DNA of 15,303 nucleotides from an uncultured Chitinophagaceae bacterium. Its GTDB lineage: Bacteria > Bacteroidota > Bacteroidia > Chitinophagales > Chitinophagaceae. Position 1 is the first letter of the stretch. Each line of letters starts with the position of its first letter. The stretch lies in the NCBI GenBank assembly GCA_937897585.1, contig CALCNY010000172.1, forward strand, positions 1-15,303, read 5' to 3'. The notes beneath the pieces were generated by a model that was given only the letters and a program-made list of their open reading frames with translations, did not search any database and was not told the origin of the DNA. This document shows, one piece after another, positions 1 through 7,756 of the stretch. Position numbers and translations under genes: made by a program.

Positions 1-61
1 GGTTGCCTAAAGTAGCTGGGACTTATTTTTGATAAAATATGTATAAGGTGTTTTCCATATT

Positions 62-85
62 GCAATATCGCAATATCGCAATATT
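62..85. repeat. Three tandem copies of an 8-bp unit (GCAATAT[C/T])
   Basis: Three head-to-tail copies of GCAATATC, GCAATATC, GCAATATT lie in the intergenic left edge. The last copy runs into AATATTACGTC, a string also seen before the start of the lipoprotein gene at 10970. Apart from this and the terminator at 169-208 I see nothing else in positions 1-224. The repeat may be a chance microsatellite or part of an upstream regulatory region; the sequence does not decide. Confidence 0.6.
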
Positions 86-168
86 ACGTCTTCTCAACTC
101 GAACAGCCAAATATTATCACTGATATTTCTTCAGTGCTACTTAACTTTCTTCAAGCTTATTTCATATA

Positions 169-208
169 AAAAAAGGCGGCTCCATTATAAAATGAAGCCG
201 CCTTTTTT
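169..208 (-). terminator. Rho-independent terminator of the T9SS-secreted protein gene
   Basis: A 13-bp perfect stem (169-181 with 196-208) has a GGCGGCT/AGCCGCC core, a 14-nt loop and A/T tracts on both flanks. It begins 17 bases past the stop codon of the leftward gene at 225. Read on the minus strand the stem ends in a U tract, as expected for an intrinsic terminator. Because the A and T flanks are symmetric it could also stop transcription coming from the left. Confidence 0.9.
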
Positions 209-224
209 ATGTTTAATTTTCTTA

Positions 225-2987
225 TTATTGAATTGCCAATCTTGAAGTCAACACTTCTCCACTTACAACAACTTTTACAACATAAATTCCTTTTTGTAAA
301 TCCGCTGTATTGATGTTGATTGTATTTGCAATTGATGATAGCGTTTTTACAACAACACCTTTAGCATCTATCATTTGAATGATTTTCTTTCCAGTATATT
401 TTGAATCCACATTAATAACTGTAAATGTGCTTGCAGGATTTGGAGCGATTGATAAATGAATCGCATCTTTAAAAGTCACAAATTTGATTTGAGAATATTC
501 AAATGCACCTGAAAGACTAACTGATTTTAAACGATAATAATTAGTACCAATTGATGGCAAATAATCAACAGCTGCATAGTTTTTCATTGTGTTGCTGTTT
601 CCAAATGCATTTACAGAAGAAAGGGTTTTCCAATGGATACCATCGGTTGATTTTTCTACGATAAATTCATACATATTAATTTCTTGAGCAGTTTGCCAGT
701 TGATGTTAACCTTGTCATTTGATTTTGAAACTTCAAACAAGCTAATTTTTACAGGAAGCACTCTGTAGCAAGAACCACCATCTAATGGCGCATCTGCACT
801 TACAATTTGTAAAGGCAATGTAGACCCATTAACAGGATTAACGGTATTGGTACCTGCAGGCCAGATTCCATCATCATCTGAATTACAACCTATCACTTGA
901 CTTGTAACCAAATCAATTTGCTGAATCAATCTTACACCATTGTTATTGATGTTTGGAATTATGGTATTCCAACTTCCAACAGCAGAATCATATCCACTAA
1001 TAAAACTTGTTCTCCAAACTGAACCGCCATTTCCAGTTGCAACTGTTGACTTTTCTGCCAAAGTCATACTCAATGGTTTTTCTGAAACCTGATTATTGAT
1101 AAATCCTCCGGTTGTTGAACTCCACAGTCCAACTAAATTACCAGACACTGATAATGACGTTCCATTAATAAAGCTGCCATCATTAGTGCCTGAAGTAGTG
1201 GCAAATTGCAACACCTTTATTGAGTCATTCAATGCAAAACGATATTGGACAAAACTATTTCCTTCTTGAGTTAGTGTAACCGTTGGCGTTACATAGTTAC
1301 CCGCAGTAAATCTTGTATTGGATGTATGAACAAAACCAAATGACCCTGTAAAGCTACCAATAGCATTTGTAGTGAATTTTCCATAACCATTGGCAGTTGT
1401 TAAAGACAATGAAGAACTATAAGTTAAAGCCACAGGAGTTACCGTATTGTCAATCAAAATTGAATTTCCAGCACCACCAGCACTTGTACCTAAATCAGAA
1501 GGTAATGAAGCTTGTGTGTAATAACGATAAGTTGTGTTAGGTAATAAATTACTTACTGTAGCAATAAACATGGTGGGGATTCTGCTGGCAGTACCAGAGC
1601 CCATATATTGTGGTGTTGCTACCGATGTGAAATTTATTTTTTGTAATAATGGAGAAATACCCGTAGTACTTACACTATTTGGATTGTTAGTATTTGTTGA
1701 AGTTAAATAATTTTCTGAGCCTGCAACTGATGCGTTGTATTCATAAACATTAACTGTGTAATTTGATCCTGCAGTCAGATTTGTTACAGTTACAGGACCT
1801 GTACCCGTTCCATTATAAACCACATAATTTCCAGAACCAGTTGTTGATGCACTGAAAATATTTGTATTGGCGGCGTAAGTTAAACCATCAGTAGGAAGCA
1901 CAGCACTTGTACTTGTCAAATGAACAACTACTATTCTCGAAGCTCCGTTACCGTTAGTCCAGTTAATATCAAATGTATTATCAGCAACATTTGAAAAAAC
2001 AATGTTAGAAGCTTGAACGGTAGGTTCTGCAGATATTACATTTCCGGTTACTGCTAAATTTACAGTTGACGCGCCACCTCCGCTTACACTAACATTACCA
2101 GCTACACTGCCCAAGGCTGTGCCAGCTTGAATGTGAATATAAATTGAAGTTGCTGCTAAAGTAGAAGTTGTAATTGGCAAATTAATACTTGAACCAAAAC
2201 CTGAACCAGATGATAATGAAATTTCAAAACCTGCTGGAGCCGTTACTGTTACATTTCCTGGGAAAGAAGTAAGGTTAACACCACTAACTGAAAAAGACTG
2301 ATTTACTGAAGCAACTCCAAATGAAGTAGTCATATTCGGTACAGCAGGCGCTACAATTAATAATGGACTTGATGTACAAGAGACTGCTGTTGATGCACTG
2401 TTATGAGGATTAGGAGTTCCTGTTGTAAAATCTGCACTGTTATTGTCTGTATCGTCGCATCCATTATTATTTCTGATAGCGGCAAGAGAAGCTGTCAAGC
2501 CAGGACAAGCTGCAGTTTCAAATTCACTGGCAGTTCCATATCCAACAAAATCAATTACCGAACCGGCTGGTTGTGATGCAAGTGCGGTGTTGGCAACTAA
2601 TGCCGAAGTACCAAATGCAACTTTACCATTGGTTCCACTCATGTTTAGTGTAAATGTCTGATCAGCTGTAATTGGCAAAGCAGCAAGGCCTGTACCTGGC
2701 GCTGCAGCAACTAATAGATAACCGCCCGCTGGAATTATGGTTGTAGGAAAAGTATATGAATTGCTGGAAGTAGAAGCGAGTATCCCTGCAGCAGAACCAT
2801 AAAATAATTTAAACCCGGTTATGTCTTGGTCTGCACCACTGATATTGTGCAACTCCACATAATCTGCATTGTAAACACCAGATGCAGAACCACCACCACC
2901 ATAAACCTGACTGATGACTACTGTGGTAGACTGGGCATTAACAAACAATGTTGTAATCGCCAACAGCATTGAAAAAAACAATTTCAT
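225..2987 (-). CDS. Secreted modular protein: lamin-tail domain, FN3-like domains, T9SS type A sorting domain
   Basis: A 920-residue exported protein. Residues 1-19 form a signal peptide ending in VNAQ. Residues about 22-195 match a lamin-tail domain (VISQVYGGGG... DYVELHN). Residues about 215-316 form a beta-sandwich repeat common in such proteins, and about 321-440 an FN3-like domain. A Thr/Ser/Asn-rich stretch of unknown fold follows (about 448-745), then a second FN3-like domain (about 746-838: LPVKISLFEV, INWQTAQEIN) and a type IX secretion sorting domain (about 843-920: IAPNPAS... LQKGIYVVKV). Known for the family: the C-terminal domain is recognised by the T9SS and cleaved on delivery to the cell surface or medium. 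Lamin-tail domains often accompany secreted nucleases or phosphatases, but I see no catalytic domain here, so a binding or adhesive role is inference. It stands alone, with its own terminator and a promoter-like element just upstream. Confidence 0.88.
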   Translation of the reverse strand: MKLFFSMLLAITTLFVNAQSTTVVISQVYGGGGSASGVYNADYVELHNISGADQDITGFKLFYGSAAGILASTSSNSYTFPTTIIPAGGYLLVAAAPGTGLAALPITADQTFTLNMSGTNGKVAFGTSALVANTALASQPAGSVIDFVGYGTASEFETAACPGLTASLAAIRNNNGCDDTDNNSADFTTGTPNPHNSASTAVSCTSSPLLIVAPAVPNMTTSFGVASVNQSFSVSGVNLTSFPGNVTVTAPAGFEISLSSGSGFGSSINLPITTSTLAATSIYIHIQAGTALGSVAGNVSVSGGGASTVNLAVTGNVISAEPTVQASNIVFSNVADNTFDINWTNGNGASRIVVVHLTSTSAVLPTDGLTYAANTNIFSASTTGSGNYVVYNGTGTGPVTVTNLTAGSNYTVNVYEYNASVAGSENYLTSTNTNNPNSVSTTGISPLLQKINFTSVATPQYMGSGTASRIPTMFIATVSNLLPNTTYRYYTQASLPSDLGTSAGGAGNSILIDNTVTPVALTYSSSLSLTTANGYGKFTTNAIGSFTGSFGFVHTSNTRFTAGNYVTPTVTLTQEGNSFVQYRFALNDSIKVLQFATTSGTNDGSFINGTSLSVSGNLVGLWSSTTGGFINNQVSEKPLSMTLAEKSTVATGNGGSVWRTSFISGYDSAVGSWNTIIPNINNNGVRLIQQIDLVTSQVIGCNSDDDGIWPAGTNTVNPVNGSTLPLQIVSADAPLDGGSCYRVLPVKISLFEVSKSNDKVNINWQTAQEINMYEFIVEKSTDGIHWKTLSSVNAFGNSNTMKNYAAVDYLPSIGTNYYRLKSVSLSGAFEYSQIKFVTFKDAIHLSIAPNPASTFTVINVDSKYTGKKIIQMIDAKGVVVKTLSSIANTININTADLQKGIYVVKVVVSGEVLTSRLAIQ

Positions 2988-3007
2988 ATAATAAAATTTT
3001 AAGGGCT

Positions 3008-3015
3008 CAAAAGTA
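3008..3015 (-). promoter_or_regulatory. Bacteroidota -7 element (TACTTTTG) for the T9SS-secreted protein
   Basis: On the minus strand the sequence reads TACTTTTG, a full match to the Bacteroidota sigma-A -7 consensus TAnnTTTG. It lies about 20 bases upstream of the ATG at 2987, which implies a short leader of roughly 15 nt. No good TTG -33 element is visible; the region upstream is a T-run. Confidence 0.5.
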
Positions 3016-3147
3016 GTGTATTTTTTCTGCTTTTATCCTTTAAAAAAAACCTGACTAAGACTGATTTTAATGCAAAATCTGTAACTTCATAAATATTAGG
3101 TTATCAAGCAAATAGTTTCATTAATCATTAGAAAATAAGTTGGTTTC

Positions 3148-5274
3148 ATGAATATCATTCACAAGCGCCCAATAGCAGAAATCGGATATAATTTCATTGA
3201 ATCTCAATATCTTCCACAAGGGAAAAATGAATACCATCTCAGAGATATTCAAAATAAAAACAGAGGTAAATTTAGAAAGTTAACTCCCGAAGAAAAGTCA
3301 ACACTTATCAACAACAATAATACATCAGACAATTGGGATCATATTCATGTTTCATCAAACTTCAATCCTCAATTGGTAAAGAATTCAAATTTCTTTGGAT
3401 TGGTGCGAATTGGAGATTTAAGTCCTGTTTATCATGAGTTCCACAATTTTAAAATGCCTGAAGGTATTTATAACAGTACCATCATTAGTTGTGATATTGC
3501 AAACCATGTATGTATCGACAAAGTCAGCTATTTAAGTCATTATATTATTGAGGATGATGTGATGCTGGCAAACATCAATGAACTGGCCACAACTGATAAA
3601 GCTAAATTTGGAAATGGCATTCTTAAAGATGGTGAAAAGGATGAGAAGCAAAGAATGGTGATTGAGGTTTGTAATGAAAATGGCGGCAGATATATAATCC
3701 CTTACAATGGAATGTTAGCTGGTGATGCGTATATGTGGAGCAAATTTAGAGATGATAAATTATTGCTTGAAAAATTCAAGGAACTAACTGAAAAAAAGTT
3801 TGACAAACAACGTGGCTATTATGGAAAAATCGGAGCTCGTACGGTAATTAAAAATTGTGCTATCATAAAAGATACTTGGATTGGGACCGACGCTTATCTC
3901 AAAGGTTCCAACAAACTCAAAAACCTAACGATAAACAGCGATGCTGAAAGAAAAACACAAATAGGAGAAGGTTGCGAATTGGTAAATGGAATTATTGGAT
4001 ATGGTTGCAGAATTTTTTATGGTGTGAAGGCTGTTCGTTTCATTACCGCTTCTCACTCACAATTGAAATACGGCGCCCGATTGATTAATTCTTATCTTGG
4101 CAACAACTCTACCATTTCATGTTGTGAAGTATTAAACTCTTTGATTTTTGCAGCACATGAACAACATCACAACAACTCATTTCTGTGCGCCTCATTAGTA
4201 ATGGGACAAAGCAATATTGCAGCAGGTGTTACAATTGGAAGTAATCATAATAGTAGAAGTGCGGATGGAGAAATCATTGCCGGTAGAGGTTTCTGGCCTG
4301 GACTTTGTGTAAGCTTGAAACACAATTCAAAGTTTGCCTCTTTCACTATTTTAGCAAAAGGCGATTATCCATCAGAACTAAATATCCCAATCCCATTTAG
4401 CCTGGTTAGCCATGATGTAGCCAATAACAAAATTGTGGTGATGCCTGCATATTGGTTTATGTACAACATGTATGCGCTTACTCGTAATGCATGGAAATAT
4501 ATAGACAGAGATAAGAGAACCCATAAAACGCAACACATAGAATTTGATTATCTCGCTCCTGATACTATTAACGAAATATTCGACTCATTACAAATCTTTA
4601 AATCATTACAACCAAATGAAAAAGGAGAAGCCGAAATTACAGGCTGGGAAAACAGCAATAGAAAAATATTAATTACTAAAGTACCTCAATCTACAGCTGC
4701 GTTTTCAAAAATGATTAAGCTGTATGCTTGTATGCAAATGTTGCACATCATCAATACAAATAAAATTCAGGATTTTGATTCTTTTAAAAAATTACTCAAA
4801 CAAAGTAAAGAACGCTCTGCATGGATGAATGTTGGCGGTCAATTGATTCAATCAAATTTAATTGACAAACTCAAAACCGATATCAAATCAGGAAAAATAA
4901 AAAGCTGGGATGAAATTCACAAGTTCTATCAAGTGCAGGGCCAAAAATACGAAATGGATAAACTCACCCACGCTTATACATCTTTGCTAGAGCATTTGGA
5001 TATGAAATCAAAAGATTTTACTTCTGCATTTTTCTATTCTTTATTGAAAGAAACTATAACTGTAAAAGAATGGATGTTTGAAGAAATATATAACACAAGA
5101 GCTAAGGACTACAAAAACACTTTTAGAAAAATGGTCTATGAAAATGAAGCTGAAATGGTAAATGTGTTAGGAAAAATTGAAGACAATAGTTTTATCAATG
5201 AGCAGCGCTCTAACCTTGAAGCCATGAAAAAGAACATCAATAGCATCAGTAGAAAATGGAAACTGAAACTATGA
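3148..5274 (+). CDS. DUF4954 family protein with left-handed beta-helix-type repeats
   Basis: A 708-residue cytoplasmic protein with no signal peptide or membrane segment. Its N-terminal part (RKLTPEEKSTLINN... W..I.V...F.P..V.N..F.G.VRIG) is the pattern I associate with DUF4954, found widely in Bacteroidota. Residues about 83-146 and 226-410 show irregular hexapeptide-like turns (IEDDVMLANI, IKDTWIGTDAYLKG, IAAGVTIGSNHNSR, EIIAGRGFWPG), as in left-handed beta-helix acyl- or nucleotidyl-transferase families. Residues about 440-708 are mostly helical and charged. Several His and Cys residues cluster near 335-350 (HEQHH... FLC). The substrate is unknown. Resemblance to sugar-nucleotide pyrophosphorylase C-terminal domains is inference from the repeats. 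The ATG at 3148 is preceded by A-rich sequence without a Shine-Dalgarno. The stop lies 5 bp from the aroQ stop on the opposite strand. Confidence 0.82.
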   Translation: MNIIHKRPIAEIGYNFIESQYLPQGKNEYHLRDIQNKNRGKFRKLTPEEKSTLINNNNTSDNWDHIHVSSNFNPQLVKNSNFFGLVRIGDLSPVYHEFHNFKMPEGIYNSTIISCDIANHVCIDKVSYLSHYIIEDDVMLANINELATTDKAKFGNGILKDGEKDEKQRMVIEVCNENGGRYIIPYNGMLAGDAYMWSKFRDDKLLLEKFKELTEKKFDKQRGYYGKIGARTVIKNCAIIKDTWIGTDAYLKGSNKLKNLTINSDAERKTQIGEGCELVNGIIGYGCRIFYGVKAVRFITASHSQLKYGARLINSYLGNNSTISCCEVLNSLIFAAHEQHHNNSFLCASLVMGQSNIAAGVTIGSNHNSRSADGEIIAGRGFWPGLCVSLKHNSKFASFTILAKGDYPSELNIPIPFSLVSHDVANNKIVVMPAYWFMYNMYALTRNAWKYIDRDKRTHKTQHIEFDYLAPDTINEIFDSLQIFKSLQPNEKGEAEITGWENSNRKILITKVPQSTAAFSKMIKLYACMQMLHIINTNKIQDFDSFKKLLKQSKERSAWMNVGGQLIQSNLIDKLKTDIKSGKIKSWDEIHKFYQVQGQKYEMDKLTHAYTSLLEHLDMKSKDFTSAFFYSLLKETITVKEWMFEEIYNTRAKDYKNTFRKMVYENEAEMVNVLGKIEDNSFINEQRSNLEAMKKNINSISRKWKLKL

Positions 5275-5279
5275 TTCTT

Positions 5280-5696
5280 TTACTCAATGAAATACTGCAA
5301 GGCGAGCTCATATCCTCTCAAGCCTAATCCACTGATAACTCCTTTGGCTTTGGCTGATACATGAGAAACCTTTCTAAAATCTTCTCTGCCAAAAATATTG
5401 GAGATGTGCACTTCAACAACTTTTGCTGCGACAGCGGCAATGGTATCACCTATAGCCACAGAGGTATGCGTATAACCGCCTGGATTCAATATTACACCAT
5501 GAAATTCCTCTCCCACTCTTTGTAATTCATTAATAATTTCACCTTCTACATTGCTTTGAAAATAGATGAACTCTATAGAAGGGTATTTTTCTTGTAAGCG
5601 TTTAAAGTAATCTTCAAATGACTGATGGCCATAAACATCCGGCTCACGCTTTCCCAAGAGATTAAGATTAGGACCGTTAATGATGGCTATTTTCAT
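5280..5696 (-). CDS. aroQ: 3-dehydroquinate dehydratase, type II
   Basis: A 138-residue enzyme of normal type II length that converts 3-dehydroquinate to 3-dehydroshikimate in the shikimate pathway; the family forms dodecamers in the cytoplasm. The N-terminal signature NGPNLNLLGKREP is complete, with Arg17 and Tyr22 at the positions of the catalytic Arg and Tyr of the flexible lid. QSNVEGE (47-53) and NPGGYTHTS (71-79) form the substrate pocket. EVHISN (95-100) supplies the conserved His97, and Arg108 follows in REDFRK. Nothing is missing. It lies downstream of carA on the same strand, across a 191-bp repeat-rich gap, so co-transcription is uncertain. Its 3' end faces that of the DUF4954 gene at 5 bp with no terminator hairpin between them. 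Confidence 0.97.
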   Translation of the reverse strand: MKIAIINGPNLNLLGKREPDVYGHQSFEDYFKRLQEKYPSIEFIYFQSNVEGEIINELQRVGEEFHGVILNPGGYTHTSVAIGDTIAAVAAKVVEVHISNIFGREDFRKVSHVSAKAKGVISGLGLRGYELALQYFIE

Positions 5697-5740
5697 TTGA
5701 GAAAGTTTTTAAATTATTGGGAATGATAATTAAAAAGTAA

Positions 5741-5810
5741 AAATTTAAAAGTAAAAATGATTACTAATTTTCATCCAATTTTTGAATTTTTAATTTTTAC
5801 TTTTGAATTT
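5741..5810. repeat. AT-rich inverted repeat, 18-bp stem, in the aroQ-carA gap
   Basis: Positions 5741-5758 pair with 5793-5810 over 18 positions, with one G-T wobble (5746/5805). The loop is 34 nt. The core AAAAGTAAAAAT recurs in related form at 7676-7708 and 14961-15035. The arms are almost only A and T, so this is not a classic terminator; it looks like a copy of a dispersed intergenic repeat. Confidence 0.75.
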
Positions 5811-5815
5811 CAAAG

Positions 5816-5887
5816 TATCCAGCCTATCCAGCCTATCCAGCCTATCCAGCCTATCCAGCCTATCCAGCCTATCCTGCCTATCCTGCT
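5816..5887. repeat. 9-bp tandem repeat (VNTR-like), eight units, abutting the carA stop codon
   Basis: Six perfect copies of TATCCAGCC (5816-5869) are followed by TATCCTGCC (5870-5878) and TATCCTGCT (5879-5887). The last unit touches the carA stop codon (TAG, 5888-5890 on the minus strand). Perfect identity of six units points to recent expansion by slippage. The period of 9 keeps the reading frame: past the carA stop, the minus strand encodes Gly-Trp-Ile repeats until a TGA at 5810-5812. Confidence 0.95.
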
Positions 5888-6994
5888 CTATCTACCCTCC
5901 CCCACCATTTCCAAAAAATCATCGAACAAATACCTGCTATCATGAGGGCCTGGAGTTGCTTCAGGATGATATTGAACAGAGAATGCTTTTTTATTTTTAA
6001 CCCTGATACCTTCAATACTATTGTCGTTCAAATTAACGTGTGTAATTTCTATGTTAGCGTTGTTTCTGACAGCATCCGGATCAACACCAAAGCCATGATT
6101 TTGTGTAGTAATCTCTGATTTGCCGGTGATGATATTTTTAACAGGATGATTCAACCCTCTGTGCCCATGGTGCATTTTAAATGTAGGAATATCATTTGCC
6201 AATGCCAGTAATTGATGACCCAAACAAATACCAAATAATGGCTTACCTGAATCTAAAATTTGCTTTACAGTTTTGATGGCATAATCCATTGGAGCAGGGT
6301 CACCAGGGCCGTTGCTGATAAAATAACCAGTTGGATTAAATTTTTCGAGTTCTTCAAAACTTGTTTTTGCATTGAATACTTTTAAGAAAGCACCTCTTTC
6401 AGCCAAGCAAGTCAAGATGTTTCTTTTCACACCAAAATCAAGTACTGCAATTCTTTTGTTACTGGATTCATCTCCTAGCGTATATGCCTCACCGGTAGAA
6501 ACTACTGAAGCCAGTTCCAAACCATTCATTGATGGAACCTGTTTTAATGCTGCTTTTAATTTTTCAACATCAGTTTCTACAGAAGAAATGATACAATTCA
6601 TGGCACCTTTAGTTCTGATATGAGCAACAAGTGCTCTGGTATCAATTTCATCTATAGCCACAATATTTTGATCTATAAAATATTGCTGTAAAGAACCTTC
6701 AGCTTTGAACCTACTGAACTTTTCTTCGAGATTTTTTCCTATAACTGCTTTTACTTTTATTCCGTTACTTTCTACATCAGCAACATGCACTCCATAATTG
6801 CCGACATGAACTGTATTCATGATTAACACTTGGCCATAATAACTTGGGTCTGTGAATACTTCCTGATATCCAGTCATACCTGTATTGAAACAGATTTCGC
6901 CAGTAGCGGTTCCCAGCATTCCAAACGCTTTACCATGAAGAACGGCGCCGTCTTCTAAAACTAAAATTGCAGATGTATGTATTTGTTGTTCCAT
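5888..6994 (-). CDS. carA: Carbamoyl-phosphate synthase, small (glutaminase) subunit
   Basis: A 368-residue subunit that hydrolyses glutamine and passes ammonia to CarB for carbamoyl phosphate synthesis, feeding pyrimidines and arginine. The N-terminal domain has the family blocks LEDGAVLHGKAFG and GEICFNTGMTGYQEV. The C-terminal class I amidotransferase domain starts near residue 181 (RIAVLDFGVKRNIL). It holds the nucleophile Cys257 in GICLGHQLLA and the His343/Glu345 pair in QYHPEATPGPHDS; GPGDP (229-233) is also intact. Length and catalytic residues are normal. carB is not in the window. The gene follows the ribosomal operon but is separated from it by a terminator, so it should have its own promoter within about 48 bp (6995-7042). 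A 9-bp tandem repeat starts directly after its TAG stop. Confidence 0.97.
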   Translation of the reverse strand: MEQQIHTSAILVLEDGAVLHGKAFGMLGTATGEICFNTGMTGYQEVFTDPSYYGQVLIMNTVHVGNYGVHVADVESNGIKVKAVIGKNLEEKFSRFKAEGSLQQYFIDQNIVAIDEIDTRALVAHIRTKGAMNCIISSVETDVEKLKAALKQVPSMNGLELASVVSTGEAYTLGDESSNKRIAVLDFGVKRNILTCLAERGAFLKVFNAKTSFEELEKFNPTGYFISNGPGDPAPMDYAIKTVKQILDSGKPLFGICLGHQLLALANDIPTFKMHHGHRGLNHPVKNIITGKSEITTQNHGFGVDPDAVRNNANIEITHVNLNDNSIEGIRVKNKKAFSVQYHPEATPGPHDSRYLFDDFLEMVGEGR

Positions 6995-7042
6995 TTTTTA
7001 AAAGTTTCACAAAGAAAGTAAACTCGAGTTATTTAATAAAAT

Positions 7043-7071
7043 AAAAAAAGCCCCGAATTTAATTTCGGGGC
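7043..7071 (-). terminator. Rho-independent terminator of the infA-rplQ operon
   Basis: Positions 7050-7057 and 7064-7071 form an 8-bp stem (GCCCCGAA/TTCGGGGC) with a 6-nt loop. Read on the minus strand it is followed by a run of seven U. It starts 26 bases past the rplQ stop and separates the ribosomal operon from carA. Confidence 0.92.
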
Positions 7072-7096
7072 GATATGTAAAAAGATTAATCTCATA

Positions 7097-7618
7097 TTAC
7101 GCTTCGGTGCTTTCGTCAGCAGCTGCTTCAGAAGAAGATTCTTCAGTAGCTTCATCAGTAGTTGCTTTCTTTTTGCCACCAGAACGACGTGTTTTCTTAA
7201 CTGCAACTTCTTCAGTAGCAGAGGCAACACCATTTCCGTAGATTTCATTGAAGTCAACCAACTCAATCATAGCTATTTCAGCATTATCACCAGTACGAGC
7301 ACCTAATTTGATGATACGAGTATAACCACCCGGACGATCAGCAACTTTTGGAGCTACAACAGTGAACAATTCTTTTACAGCTTGTTTATCGTTTAAATAG
7401 CTAAACACGATACGGTGATTGTGCATGATTGCTTCCTTGCTTTCTGTAGCTTTGGTTTTAGTAATCAAAGGCTCAATGTAAGTACGTAAAGCTTTTGCTT
7501 TAGCTAAAGTAGTTGTGATTCTCTTGTGAGTAATCAACTGACAACCTAAGTTCATCAACAATGATCTTCTGTGAGAAGCTGTTCTGCTGAGGTTGTTGTT
7601 TTTGTTTCCGTGACGCAT
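7097..7618 (-). CDS. rplQ: 50S ribosomal protein L17 (bL17) with acidic C-terminal tail
   Basis: A 173-residue large-subunit protein located near the peptide exit tunnel in known structures. The core (about 1-125) has the family start MRHGNKNNNLSR and blocks such as RRSLLMNLGCQLITHKRI, then DRPGGYTRIIKLG (94-106). The E. coli protein is about 127 residues. The extra tail (about 130-173) first has a basic patch (KKTRRSGGKKK), then is rich in Ala, Glu, Ser and Thr, and is probably disordered. Such tails are usual in Bacteroidota L17. It is the last gene of the operon, ahead of a terminator. The 138-nt gap to rpoA upstream is long for this position and holds an AT-rich repeat. Confidence 0.97.
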   Translation of the reverse strand: MRHGNKNNNLSRTASHRRSLLMNLGCQLITHKRITTTLAKAKALRTYIEPLITKTKATESKEAIMHNHRIVFSYLNDKQAVKELFTVVAPKVADRPGGYTRIIKLGARTGDNAEIAMIELVDFNEIYGNGVASATEEVAVKKTRRSGGKKKATTDEATEESSSEAAADESTEA

Positions 7619-7675
7619 GACGTTTTGTTTTATACCCTGTACCGTGTCAGGAATTACAGAGTGTTAATTGATATA

Positions 7676-7708
7676 AATTAAAAATTCAAAAGTAAAAATT
7701 CAAAATTT
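7676..7708. repeat. Copy of dispersed AT-rich repeat between rpoA and rplQ
   Basis: The stretch contains ATTCAAAAGTAAAAATTCAA, close to the arms of the inverted repeats at 5741-5810 and 14961-15035. Here only one arm is present. It is followed by AATTTG (7704-7709) and CAAATT (7716-7721), a weak inverted pair, and by three near-copies of ATCAAAT[T/C] (about 7729-7753). Confidence 0.55.
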
Positions 7709-7756
7709 GGATTAACAAATTGATACATCATCAAATTATCAAATCATCAAATTGAA

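Noticed and set aside
7..14. Possible leftward -7 promoter (TACTTTAG on the minus strand) at the window edge
   Set aside because: One mismatch, no -33 element and no gene visible beyond the edge to support it.
39..245. A 68-codon open frame on the plus strand at the left edge
   Set aside because: It runs through the terminator stem at 169-208 and into the 3' end of the opposite gene; its composition is that of translated AT-rich intergenic DNA.
5816..5887. CRISPR-like array
   Set aside because: The units are 9 bp, directly joined and without spacers; it is a simple tandem repeat.
5757..6000. Two short plus-strand frames encoding Ile-Gln-Pro or Ser-Leu-Ser repeats
   Set aside because: They only translate the 9-bp tandem repeat plus the carA antisense strand; no start context or family match.
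7033..7266. A Leu/Lys-rich minus-strand frame overlapping rplQ
   Set aside because: It is the shifted frame of the low-complexity rplQ tail and spans the operon terminator.
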